Shown here: in pieces, positions 1 through 7,232 of the stretch | How the letters are laid out: each line of letters begins with the position of its first letter | Numbering within the stretch: position 1 is the first letter of the stretch | Source of the DNA: JABDGC01 sp964466595 | GTDB lineage: Bacteria; Pseudomonadota; Gammaproteobacteria; DSM-16500 | Length of the DNA: 23,715 nucleotides | Reading direction: 5' to 3' | NCBI GenBank assembly: GCA_964466595.1 | Contig: CAYXNR010000034.1 | Span: forward strand, 1 to 23,715 | Notes under the pieces: generated by a model | Told to the model about the DNA's origin: nothing | Seen by the model: only the letters and a program-made list of their open reading frames with translations | Databases searched by the model: none | Translations under genes and position numbers: made by a program

Positions 1-20
1 TGAATTATCAATGAAATACA

Positions 21-108
21 GATTCTTCGCTGCGCTCAGAATGACAGGGGCTCGCTCAGGATGACAGGGGCTGCGCTCAGAATGACAAAGCTCAGAATAA
101 CAAAAATG
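21..108. repeat. Degenerate copies of a ~20-bp interspersed repeat
   Basis: Three to four imperfect tandem copies of a unit resembling ctgcgctcagaatgacaggg lie at 21-50, 51-70, 71-90 and 91-108, decaying rightwards. The unit is the same as in the right arm of the inverted repeat at 18761-18961, including the gat(t/c)cttcgctgcgctca start. If this was once a full hairpin, the opposite arm lies before base 1. No gene is seen in 1-193. Confidence 0.75.
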
Positions 109-132
109 ATTTTTGTACCCCACAGAGATCAA

Positions 133-161
133 TTGCCTCCTTTTCAAATCTATTCCATAAT
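133..161 (+). promoter_or_regulatory. Putative sigma70 promoter of kbl-tdh
   Basis: A -35 box TTGCCT (133-138) and a -10 box CATAAT (156-161) are 17 bp apart, 32 bp before the kbl start codon. The position directly upstream of the first gene of the pair supports the call; it rests on consensus match only. Confidence 0.45.
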
Positions 162-193
162 CCCGACCTCTCATCGGCCAAAGGAATCATGCT

Positions 194-1387
194 ATGTACA
201 AACAAAGATTTCTGCATTATTTAAAACAAGAAATTACCAAGCTCAAAGAATCAGGTCTTTTTAAAGGCGAAAGAATTATTAGCTCGCCGCAGCAGGCTGT
301 TATCCGTCTTCAAAACGGTCAAGAAGTCATCAATTTCTGTGCTAATAATTATCTGGGTTTAGCAGACCACCCACGCTTGATTGAAGAAGCAAAACAAGCG
401 CTTGATCATTATGGTTTTGGTCTGTCCTCCGTTCGTTTTATTTGCGGCACACAGTCTATCCATAAGGAACTAGAAGCAGAAATCAGCCATTTTTTAGGTA
501 CGGAGGATACCATTCTGTATTCTTCCTGTTTTGATGCCAATGGCGGTCTCTTTGAAACACTTTTTGGGCCTGAAGATGCCATCATCAGCGATGCCTTAAA
601 TCATGCCAGTATTATCGATGGGATTCGACTCTGTAAAGCACAACGTCTACGCTATGCCAATAATGATATGAAGGAGCTTGAGCAACAACTTCAAGCCTCT
701 CAAAGCTGTCGCTTTCGTTTAATTGCAACAGATGGTGTATTTTCAATGGATGGCATCATCGCTAATCTGCCAGCCATTTGTGAGCTAGCAGAGCGTTATG
801 AGGCTCTCGTCATGGTGGATGATTCTCATGCTGTTGGCTTGATGGGTAAAGCAGGTCGCGGCACGCCCGAATTCCATCAGGTGACAGAGCGCATCGATTT
901 AATTACCGGAACGCTCGGAAAAGCTTTAGGAGGTGCTTCCGGTGGCTATACGAGTGGGCATGCTGACATAATTAGCTGGCTTCGAGAACGTTCACGACCC
1001 TATCTATTTTCAAACAGTCTTGCTCCTGTCATCACGGCGACCTCACTTCAAGTATTCAAGATGCTTGCTACTTCCCAGGACCTGCGTCTCAAGCTTCACG
1101 ACAATACTCGCTATTTCCGCAAGCAATTAAAAGACTTGGGCTTTGATCTGATTCCAGGCGAGCATCCCATTATTCCCGTCATGTTAGGCGAAGCCCAATT
1201 AGCTAAAACCATGGCCGAGGATTTACTTCAGCAGGGTATTTATGTGATTGGCTTTTCTTATCCTGTTGTTCCTTTGGGAGCAGCCCGAATTCGCGTACAA
1301 ATCTCCGCTGCACATGAAAAACACCATTTAGACCGAGCTTTAGCAGCCTTTGCTCATGTTGGACAAAAACGAGGAGTACTGGCATGA
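194..1387 (+). CDS. kbl: Glycine C-acetyltransferase (2-amino-3-ketobutyrate CoA ligase)
   Basis: PLP-dependent cytosolic enzyme of the alpha-oxoamine synthase family. It cleaves 2-amino-3-ketobutyrate with CoA to glycine and acetyl-CoA, the second step of threonine degradation after Tdh. The 397-residue protein matches E. coli Kbl (398) over its full length. Recognisable segments are VINFCANNYLGLA (46-58), SVRFICGTQ (79-87), SCFDANGGLFETL (111-123), LNHASIIDG (135-143), VMVDDSHAVG (206-215) and the PLP-lysine segment TGTLGKALGGASGG with Lys243. The ATG at 194 follows an AAAGGA-like ribosome binding site. The stop codon overlaps the tdh start as ATGA, implying translational coupling. All catalytic segments appear intact. 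Confidence 0.97.
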   Translation: MYKQRFLHYLKQEITKLKESGLFKGERIISSPQQAVIRLQNGQEVINFCANNYLGLADHPRLIEEAKQALDHYGFGLSSVRFICGTQSIHKELEAEISHFLGTEDTILYSSCFDANGGLFETLFGPEDAIISDALNHASIIDGIRLCKAQRLRYANNDMKELEQQLQASQSCRFRLIATDGVFSMDGIIANLPAICELAERYEALVMVDDSHAVGLMGKAGRGTPEFHQVTERIDLITGTLGKALGGASGGYTSGHADIISWLRERSRPYLFSNSLAPVITATSLQVFKMLATSQDLRLKLHDNTRYFRKQLKDLGFDLIPGEHPIIPVMLGEAQLAKTMAEDLLQQGIYVIGFSYPVVPLGAARIRVQISAAHEKHHLDRALAAFAHVGQKRGVLA

Positions 1388-2421
1388 AAGCAACGATGAA
1401 AGCCTTAGTTAAATCCAAACCAGAGAAAGGGATCTGGATGGAAGACGTTCCTCTACCGACTATCAAGGCGCATGAGGTCCTCATCAAAATAAGAAAAACA
1501 GCCATTTGTGGCACAGACATCCACAACTACCAATGGGATAGATGGGCCCAACAGAATCTCCGCCTTCCGATTGTGATCGGCCATGAATTTGTAGGTGAAA
1601 TTGTAGAAATAGGAAAAGAGGTTAAAGGCTTACAACCCGGAGATCGTGTCTCAGGAGAAGGCCATATTGCTTGTAAACGTTGTCGCCCCTGCCGCACTGG
1701 CTTTGCCCATATCTGTCGAAATAATGAAGCCCTTGGTATGACGCGTACCGGCTCATTTGCAGAATACCTTGCCTTACCCGAGGAAAATGCCTGTCTTCTC
1801 CCGGCTTCCATTTCTGATTCGCTTGCCGCGATCCTAGATCCTTTTGGTAATGCCGTCCACACCGCCCTCTCTTACGAGCTCGTTGGTGAAGATGTCCTCA
1901 TCACAGGCGCAGGACCGGTCGGTTTAATGGCTGCCGCCCTTGCCCGACATGTGGGGGCGCGCTTTGTAGTCATTACGGATATCAATCCCTATCGTCTTCA
2001 ACTGGCCAAAAAAATGGGGGCAACGCTGGCTCTGCATCCAGCGGATCAAAGCCTGCAAGCTGTCATGAAAGATTTAGGAATGAAAGAAGGTTTTGATATC
2101 GGTCTTGAAATGTCGGGTAATGCTGAGGCTTTTCAAGGAATGTTAGCCAGCATGAATCATGCCGGAAAAATTGCTCTACTCGGTTTTCTTCCCGAAAGCA
2201 CGAGGATTAACTGGGATGTGGTGATTTTAAAAGGTCTGCAGTTAAAAGGCATTTATGGCCGGAAGATGTATGAAACCTGGTATAAAACCATTAGTCTGCT
2301 ACAAAGTGGCCTTGATCTTTCTCCTGTGATCACCCATGAATTACCTATAGAACGCTATCAAGAAGGTTTCGAGATTATGGCTTCCGGTCAAAGCGGCAAG
2401 GTTATTTTAGCCTGGACCTAA
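1384..2421 (+). CDS. tdh: L-threonine 3-dehydrogenase
   Basis: NAD- and zinc-dependent medium-chain dehydrogenase that oxidises threonine to 2-amino-3-ketobutyrate, the substrate of Kbl encoded just upstream. The 345-residue protein aligns end to end with E. coli Tdh. The catalytic zinc site is Cys42 (ICGTD) with His67-Glu68 (GHE). The structural zinc site is Cys97, Cys100, Cys103 and Cys111. The nucleotide-binding glycine motif GAGPVG is at 175-180, with an acidic Asp199 at the end of the second strand, as expected for NAD. ATG 1384 is chosen because GAGGAG lies 7 bp upstream and because of the ATGA overlap with kbl. A second ATG at 1396 would give exactly the 341 residues of the E. coli protein and cannot be excluded. 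Confidence 0.97.
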   Translation: MKATMKALVKSKPEKGIWMEDVPLPTIKAHEVLIKIRKTAICGTDIHNYQWDRWAQQNLRLPIVIGHEFVGEIVEIGKEVKGLQPGDRVSGEGHIACKRCRPCRTGFAHICRNNEALGMTRTGSFAEYLALPEENACLLPASISDSLAAILDPFGNAVHTALSYELVGEDVLITGAGPVGLMAAALARHVGARFVVITDINPYRLQLAKKMGATLALHPADQSLQAVMKDLGMKEGFDIGLEMSGNAEAFQGMLASMNHAGKIALLGFLPESTRINWDVVILKGLQLKGIYGRKMYETWYKTISLLQSGLDLSPVITHELPIERYQEGFEIMASGQSGKVILAWT

Positions 2422-2426
2422 AGGGA

Positions 2427-2461
2427 AATTAAAAAAAACCCGCGTGTATGCGACGCGGGTT
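2427..2461 (-). terminator. Rho-independent terminator, strongest for the leftward gene
   Basis: A perfect 9-bp stem, AACCCGCGT (2437-2445) with ACGCGGGTT (2453-2461), encloses a 7-nt loop. On the minus strand the stem is followed by a run of T (the A-rich stretch 2427-2438 on the plus strand), which suits termination of the gene at 2484-3911. It sits between convergent genes, so it may also slow tdh transcripts, but no T-tract follows on the plus strand. Confidence 0.8.
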
Positions 2462-2483
2462 AGTCTTTAGAGAAAGTCAGGAT

Positions 2484-3911
2484 TTACCTTCTCTTCCCGA
2501 CTTGCGGCGTCTCAGTTACTGTTGGCTGCTTGTCCAATCTAGCGAACAAATCATTTTCAAGGGCCGCTGCTGATAGACTGAAACCTGCTTCCTCACCTTC
2601 GAGCCGTGGGAAAGAGATTCGCAGTGGACTCATCACACCTTTTTTACCCGGTGTTTTATTTTCCGGTGTAGTATTTTGAGGACTGGCTTCCTTCTCGGGG
2701 CTGTCTATCTTTTTAAAGGGACTGCTGATCCCTCCTAAAAGTGGAGTCTTCTGAATCTGAGCAGAAAAAAACGGACTGTTATGCCTACTACCACTAACAG
2801 GCGTGCCGGAAAAAAGTGGCGTATTGAAACCCGTTGCGGATGGTAGGGGACGGAGTGGAGTTCCCTCTGGGGTTATGTCTCTAGCTGGTGGAAGAGAACG
2901 CAAAGGGGTTGCCGTGGGTGTTGAAGAGGGGGTGGTTCTCTCTCTTGAAAAAATAGGAGTTGGCATTCTCAAAAGAGAAAGCTGGCCTCTATTACTCCTT
3001 AAAGAAGCGACGTCGCTCACTTTATCTTCTTCTTCCTCCTCAGAGAGCTCTGGCTGCTGGTTCTGCTCTTGGACGACCGCTTCTAATTTGTTTGTGAAAC
3101 GCAGTGCTAAAAAGGCGTCGAGAATAGTCATTTCAGGCGTGGTCACAGCGCTTTCTGGCGAGGCTGAGCTTAGATCAAGCTCAGGTAAACTGTGTATTGT
3201 TGGAGATTGAATCGGTAGGACCGAGGCGGCACTCATCATCAGTTCCAGACGATCTTCTTCCTGTGTTTCTTCCTGATCATGTAGCAAATTATCCTTCTCT
3301 TCTAAACTAGCTTGGTTTCCTTCCGGTATGCGAGCAAAAGCTAGCTCACTAGAAGCATGCGGAGGTTCCGAATCTAAAACTGGCGGCGCTGATTTGGCTT
3401 TTTTTATTTTAAAGCCTTGATTGACCAGCTTTCTAAATTCCATGATATTTGTCGTTTTATTATTGCTTTCTTGTAAGCCGTCTATCACGAGATTTAAGGC
3501 TTCTTTATTTGAGCCATCTAGAATATAAGTATAAGGTACTTGAATGTTTCGCTGATTCAATTCCTCTGTTAAATAAGGAATAGAACTAAGGGGAGAACCG
3601 CTATTACCTTCGTTATAATCTAAGCAAAGATACATTTCACTTGGATTATGTTCAGACACGGCCTGCCCGATTAAGTCTGCAACCTGCTTCAGAATAGCCT
3701 GACGAAGTTCTAGATTGTCAGTTACTCCTTTGGTATCAAAATCTGCTGTAACCAATACATAGCTTACACCTTTTTTCTTGGCATTAAGCTTTGCCAAGTC
3801 TTTTTCTAGCGCTTTGTTATGAAACTCTTTGGAGTGAAGTATGTTAACGATTACTATAATTTTTAACATTTCTTTCTCTACCTTCCCCTCTCTCTTTTTT
3901 CTATTCTGCAT
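2484..3911 (-). CDS. Uncharacterised Ser/Thr-Pro-rich protein, candidate secreted effector
   Basis: I do not recognise the family. Residues ~16-160 look like an alternating alpha/beta domain, with hydrophobic strands such as KIIVIVNIL (17-25), SYVLVTADF (50-58) and EMYLCLDY (92-99). From about residue 170 the chain is low in hydrophobics, acidic at 200-225 and 288-298 (five Glu in a row), and then Pro/Ser/Thr-rich. Twenty Ser-Pro or Thr-Pro pairs fall between residues 235 and 470. Six fit [ST]Px[KR]: TPLR (335, 351), SPFK (397), SPEK (404), TPGK (420) and SPLR (428). No signal peptide or membrane segment is seen. Start: ATG 3911 has GAGG 8 bp upstream; the internal ATG at 3869 (residue 15) is an alternative. 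It stands alone with its own promoter and terminator. An effector role is inference. Confidence 0.6.
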   Translation of the reverse strand: MQNRKKREGKVEKEMLKIIVIVNILHSKEFHNKALEKDLAKLNAKKKGVSYVLVTADFDTKGVTDNLELRQAILKQVADLIGQAVSEHNPSEMYLCLDYNEGNSGSPLSSIPYLTEELNQRNIQVPYTYILDGSNKEALNLVIDGLQESNNKTTNIMEFRKLVNQGFKIKKAKSAPPVLDSEPPHASSELAFARIPEGNQASLEEKDNLLHDQEETQEEDRLELMMSAASVLPIQSPTIHSLPELDLSSASPESAVTTPEMTILDAFLALRFTNKLEAVVQEQNQQPELSEEEEEDKVSDVASLRSNRGQLSLLRMPTPIFSRERTTPSSTPTATPLRSLPPARDITPEGTPLRPLPSATGFNTPLFSGTPVSGSRHNSPFFSAQIQKTPLLGGISSPFKKIDSPEKEASPQNTTPENKTPGKKGVMSPLRISFPRLEGEEAGFSLSAAALENDLFARLDKQPTVTETPQVGKRR

Positions 3912-3946
3912 GTTAGCCGCCTCGAATGTGTATAAGTGATTCTATA

Positions 3947-3975
3947 TTAATAATATTGACCACAATTTAAATCAA
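3947..3975 (-). promoter_or_regulatory. Putative promoter of the Ser/Thr-Pro-rich gene, with a TTTAA direct repeat
   Basis: Read on the minus strand, TTGATT (3970-3975) and TATTAA (3947-3952) are 17 bp apart and lie 36 bp before the ATG at 3911. The -35 region overlaps two direct ATTTAA repeats 10 bp apart (3965-3970 and 3975-3980). The surrounding 3912-4072 gap is AT-rich and shows no gene. Confidence 0.35.
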
Positions 3976-4072
3976 TTTAAGTATTTTACTGAACAAATGA
4001 AGCACTGTCAAATACATTTTGACTTAAAAATGAACAATTCCAGGATAGACCTATCTTTTTGAATATTAATAT

Positions 4073-5446
4073 TTAATTTTTAAAGCGGCTGCTCAAATAA
4101 GCAAAAAGTGCCCGCAAAACATTCACTTCTCCTCCCGCTAGGCGGCCAGGGCGGCTTTTTAGGTTCCAGGCCATCATGTCAACATGAATCCAGGGGATTT
4201 CTTCCGGAACAAATTCCTTTAAGAAAAGCGCAGCCGTAATTGCACCGCCATAGCCATCAGAAGAGGCATTATTGATATCAGCAATTGAACTATTTAATTG
4301 TTCGCGATAAGGCTTATAGAGAGGTAGACGCCAGAGAGGATCAAACTCTTCTTTGGCATGAGCTAAGAGTTTTTCTGCTAACTCATCCCGATTGCTAAAT
4401 AAAGCGGCTAGTTCGGTGCCCAAAGCGATGCGAGCTGAACCGGTTAAGGTAGCTAAATCAATTAAGAGGTCTGGTTTATCTTTTGCTGCCTCGGTGAGAG
4501 CATCTGCTAAAATAACACGGCCCTCTGCATCTGTATTTCCAATTTCAATCGTCAGGCCTTTACGGCTTTTAATTACATCACCAGGACGATAGGCATTCCC
4601 TGACACTACATTTTCTACTAGGGGAAGCAATACTCGTAAATGAATAGCTAGGTTAGCCTGCATAATAAGACGCGCTAAACCTAAGACATGCGCCGCACCT
4701 GCCATGTCTTTTTTCATAAGCAGCATACCCGCAGCAGATTTGAGATCTAAACCACCACTATCAAAACAAACACCCTTTCCAACGAGAGTTACTTTGGGAT
4801 GGTTTTTATTACCCCAACTGAAATCCACCAAGCGCGGCGCATCATCACTTGCTCGACCCACCGTATAAATCGAGGCATAATTATTTTTTAATAAGTCATT
4901 GCCAATCAGCTGAGTGAGTTTAGCGCCATGGGCTTTAGCAAGTAAAACGGCTTCATGCGCCAGTTCCGAAGGCCCCATATCGTCTGTAGGTGTATTGATT
5001 AAATCACGAACCCAATAGCTTGTCTCAACCAGATTCACAAGATACGAGGAGCTTGCCTCCTCAGCTAAAAACAATTGTGCCGCTGTTTTAGAGGAAGCTT
5101 TGTAGCGGGTAAATTGATAAGCCCCGAGACCAAAGGCAAGGGAAAAGCGTAGCTCATCTGCCAGCTGCTCAAAACGATAGACGCCTGGCGGTAAACTAAA
5201 AGGCAGAGCAGCCGCAGCCCAAAAATCTTGCTCATCTATAATACAGCAAACCACCCGCGCGATTTTTCCCTCGCTATTTGGTAAGAGCAAAGTCATGCCG
5301 GGTTCTAAACGTAGATTATTGGTAGTAGCAAGCCAGTTTTTGGTAAATTCGTTCTGTTCTGCTATCCACAAGGCAACTTGTTTTTGCGGGATCAGTAAAA
5401 TAGGAAGGGCTAGTGAATCAAGACTTGTTACAAAACAATTCAACAT
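4073..5446 (-). CDS. M17 family leucyl aminopeptidase
   Basis: Cytosolic dimetal aminopeptidase removing N-terminal residues from peptides. The C-terminal catalytic domain has the M17 signature NTDAEGRVILADAL, with Asp306, Glu308 and Arg310. The metal and active-site residues Lys224 (LVGKG), Asp229 (FDSGG), Lys236 (DLKSA) and Asp247 (KKDMAG) are all present. At 457 residues it is shorter than E. coli PepA (503), because of a shorter, divergent N-terminal domain. The frame stays open to 5515, but ATG 5446 is the better start. It lies one base after the ycaR stop, has a GAGG 9 bp upstream, and the extra 23 residues would be the ycaR coding sequence read in another frame. It forms an operon with ycaR. 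Confidence 0.93.
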   Translation of the reverse strand: MLNCFVTSLDSLALPILLIPQKQVALWIAEQNEFTKNWLATTNNLRLEPGMTLLLPNSEGKIARVVCCIIDEQDFWAAAALPFSLPPGVYRFEQLADELRFSLAFGLGAYQFTRYKASSKTAAQLFLAEEASSSYLVNLVETSYWVRDLINTPTDDMGPSELAHEAVLLAKAHGAKLTQLIGNDLLKNNYASIYTVGRASDDAPRLVDFSWGNKNHPKVTLVGKGVCFDSGGLDLKSAAGMLLMKKDMAGAAHVLGLARLIMQANLAIHLRVLLPLVENVVSGNAYRPGDVIKSRKGLTIEIGNTDAEGRVILADALTEAAKDKPDLLIDLATLTGSARIALGTELAALFSNRDELAEKLLAHAKEEFDPLWRLPLYKPYREQLNSSIADINNASSDGYGGAITAALFLKEFVPEEIPWIHVDMMAWNLKSRPGRLAGGEVNVLRALFAYLSSRFKN

Positions 5447-5447
5447 G

Positions 5448-5627
5448 CTACTCTGCCTCGTCGCTATCAATTCTTCTCGCTCTCGCTTCAAGCATAATCG
5501 GTATCTCATCCACAATAGGATAGGCTAAACGATCAAATTTACAGATTAATTCTTGGCTGCTTCTGTCGTAGAGTAATTCACCTTTACAGGCAGGACAGGC
5601 CAAGATTTCAAGCCAATTTTTATCCAT
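5448..5627 (-). CDS. ycaR: YcaR/Trm112 family small protein (UPF0434)
   Basis: A 59-residue protein that closely follows E. coli YcaR (60 residues): MDKNWLEILACPACKG at the start, then QELICKFDRLAYPIVDEIPI and an acidic C-terminus. The CPxC pair (Cys11, Cys14) is followed by only one further Cys (Cys29), so a complete four-cysteine zinc site is not present, as in E. coli YcaR. Trm112-like proteins are small partners that activate methyltransferases in eukaryotes and archaea; the role of bacterial YcaR is not settled. The ATG at 5627 follows AAAGG at 8 bp. The stop codon is separated from the aminopeptidase ATG by a single base. Confidence 0.93.
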   Translation of the reverse strand: MDKNWLEILACPACKGELLYDRSSQELICKFDRLAYPIVDEIPIMLEARARRIDSDEAE

Positions 5628-5667
5628 TCGGAAGACCTTTTTCGAATACTTACAAATTTATTCAATC

Positions 5668-5696
5668 ATCATACTGACTTCAATCAACTTTTGCAA
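5668..5696 (-). promoter_or_regulatory. Putative sigma70 promoter of ycaR and the aminopeptidase
   Basis: On the minus strand, TTGCAA (5691-5696) and TATGAT (5668-5673) have a 17-bp spacer and lie about 40 bp before the ycaR ATG. It is divergent from the promoter at 5714-5741. Consensus match only. Confidence 0.45.
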
Positions 5697-5713
5697 AATC
5701 TTGTCTAAGAGTA

Positions 5714-5741
5714 TTGACATTCGCTGTAATCGATAAATAAT
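5714..5741 (+). promoter_or_regulatory. Putative promoter, possibly giving a leaderless transcript
   Basis: A perfect TTGACA (5714-5719) is followed after 16 bp by AATAAT (5736-5741). The ATG at 5750 begins only 8 bp after the -10 box. No Shine-Dalgarno sequence precedes it, and an in-frame stop (TAA at 5738) rules out an earlier start. Confidence 0.5.
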
Positions 5742-5749
5742 TCATTCTT

Positions 5750-6493
5750 ATGACCTCAACTTATTTTTCTTTTGAAAATGTTCATCCTTCTTGGCAGCCC
5801 TGCCTCAAGCTAGCTTTGGCGCAAATGGATAGCAACTATCTTCATCATTTACTACATACTCACAACTGGCTACCTGGACCGGATAAAATTTTCAATGCCT
5901 TTTCTTTAGCTGTTTCACAAGTTAACTACCTTTTATTCGGCGAATCTCCCTATCCTCGTCCTGCTTCCGCAAATGGCTATGCTTTTTGGGATGCAGCTGT
6001 CACCGAACTCTGGTCTCCGCAGGGACTCAGCAAAAAATTAAATCGCGCCACCTCTTTACGCAATTTTATTAAAATGCTTTTTGTAGCTGAAGGTTTACTG
6101 AAGCCGCCTCATTATAATCAAGCCGACATTGCAACCTTAGATAAATCCTTCTTGGTACAAAGCAGCACTGACTTTTTTTCACAATTTCTGAAAGCGGGTT
6201 TTTTATTATTAAATGCCTCTCTCGTCTTACATCCAGGAGCAAGCAATCATCAAGTAAAAAAAGATGCACTCGCTTGGCAACCTTTTATAAAACAGGTTAT
6301 TCATTTTCTTTTAGCTCAGCGTCCCGAACTTCAAATTCTTCTTTTTGGCAAAGTCGCCATCCGCATTAATCACTTATTATCTACTCACTTGATCAAAAAA
6401 ATTTGTGCAGAACATCCTTATAATTGTTCCTTCATTACGAATCCAAGCATCTTGGCATTTTTTAAACCGCTTCATTTATTACGACCAAGCTGA
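5750..6493 (+). CDS. Uracil-DNA glycosylase-like protein lacking catalytic residues
   Basis: The 247-residue chain follows the order of family 1 uracil-DNA glycosylase (Ung). PDKIFNAFSL (44-53) corresponds to the PxxxVFNAF segment. GESPYPRPASANGYAF (64-79) corresponds to GQDPYHGPGQAHGLAF. GFLLLNASLVLHPG (150-163) matches the LLLN segment with Asn155, ILLFGKVA (196-203) matches the LLWGxxA strand, and FITNPSILAFF (228-238) lies where the HPSPLS loop belongs. The base-pocket Phe79 and Asn155 are kept. The water-activating Asp of GQDPYH is Ser66, and the catalytic His of HPSP is Asn231. It therefore looks like an Ung fold without Ung chemistry. An insert at about 115-145 is not in E. coli Ung. 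It stands 40 bp before the response regulator gene. The function is unknown; family assignment is moderately sure. Confidence 0.65.
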   Translation: MTSTYFSFENVHPSWQPCLKLALAQMDSNYLHHLLHTHNWLPGPDKIFNAFSLAVSQVNYLLFGESPYPRPASANGYAFWDAAVTELWSPQGLSKKLNRATSLRNFIKMLFVAEGLLKPPHYNQADIATLDKSFLVQSSTDFFSQFLKAGFLLLNASLVLHPGASNHQVKKDALAWQPFIKQVIHFLLAQRPELQILLFGKVAIRINHLLSTHLIKKICAEHPYNCSFITNPSILAFFKPLHLLRPS

Positions 6494-6499
6494 ACCAGA

Positions 6500-6528
6500 T
6501 TGCTATTTTTCCTTAAAAAAGCTACATT
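6500..6528 (+). promoter_or_regulatory. Possible internal promoter before the response regulator
   Basis: TTGCTA (6500-6505), a 17-bp spacer and TACATT (6523-6528) end 5 bp before the ATG at 6534. If used, the mRNA would be leaderless or nearly so; there is no clear Shine-Dalgarno sequence. The match is modest. Confidence 0.3.
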
Positions 6529-6533
6529 TACTT

Positions 6534-7232
6534 ATGCGCGTACTTCTTATAGAAGATGATGAATTACTAGGTGATGGCCTTCGGACTGGTCTCATTCAGG
6601 CGGGGTACACCGTTGACTGGACAAAAAATGGGCTCGCAGCAGATCAAGCCTTACAAAATGAATCCTTCGACCTAGTTATTCTCGATCTCACCCTTCCTAA
6701 AATTGATGGTCTTTCTTTACTACAAAAAATGCGAGCCCGTGGTAATACTACACCTGTTCTAATCCTGACAGCCCGTGAATCGATTGAAGAACGGGTAAAA
6801 GGTTTAGATAGCGGAGCCGACGATTATTTAACCAAACCCTTCGATCTTGATGAAGTCTGTGCCCGCTTAAGAGCTTTACAAAGACGCTTTGCCTCTCGTG
6901 CCTTGCCGCAAATTGTTCATGGTAATTTAACACTGGATCCTGCTTCCCATTTAGTGACTCTAAATAATGAGGATCTCACCCTCCCTCGACGTGAGTTTGC
7001 CCTCTTGCATATTCTGCTCGAAAATAAAGGTCGCGTTCTATCACGAGAACATTTAACGCAATCCTTGTATGGCTGGGGAGAAGAGGTGGATAGCAACGCC
7101 CTAGAAGTCCACATCCACAATTTAAGAAAGAAATTTGGGCAAGAATTTATTCGCACGATTCGTGGCATCGGCTACATGATCGAAAAACCAAAAGATGTCC
7201 GCCAAGACCAGAAAAGTACTGAAAAAAAATGA
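6534..7232 (+). CDS. OmpR/PhoB-family response regulator (QseB/PmrA-like)
   Basis: A 232-residue DNA-binding response regulator. The receiver domain (1-~118) has the acidic pair Asp8-Asp9 (EDD), phospho-acceptor Asp51 (VILDLTLP), Thr79 (ILTARE) and Lys101 (LTKPF). A linker leads to a winged-helix output domain (~125-222) with LPRREFALLHILLENKGRVLSRE and the RTIRGIGYM strand typical of OmpR-type proteins. The overall sequence is closest in feel to QseB, PmrA and TctD. ATG 6534 gives the canonical MRVLLIEDD start; an in-frame ATG 129 bp upstream would add unrelated residues that overlap the preceding gene. The stop overlaps the kinase start as ATGA. Target promoters cannot be deduced. Confidence 0.93.
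   Translation: MRVLLIEDDELLGDGLRTGLIQAGYTVDWTKNGLAADQALQNESFDLVILDLTLPKIDGLSLLQKMRARGNTTPVLILTARESIEERVKGLDSGADDYLTKPFDLDEVCARLRALQRRFASRALPQIVHGNLTLDPASHLVTLNNEDLTLPRREFALLHILLENKGRVLSREHLTQSLYGWGEEVDSNALEVHIHNLRKKFGQEFIRTIRGIGYMIEKPKDVRQDQKSTEKK

Noticed and set aside
2803..3210. 135-codon open frame on the plus strand inside the Ser/Thr-Pro-rich gene
   Set aside because: It is a low-complexity shadow of the repetitive minus-strand gene, with no ribosome binding site and no recognisable motif.
4032..4060. Possible terminator at the end of the aminopeptidase (GATAGACCTATC)
   Set aside because: The stem is only 4-5 bp with a tight loop, and the T run is on the wrong strand for that gene.
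5447..5515. N-terminal 23-residue extension of the aminopeptidase
   Set aside because: These bases encode the end of ycaR in another frame; the family N-terminus starts at ATG 5446.
6405..6533. N-terminal 43-residue extension of the response regulator
   Set aside because: It overlaps the UDG-like gene, and the canonical MRVLLIEDD start is at 6534.
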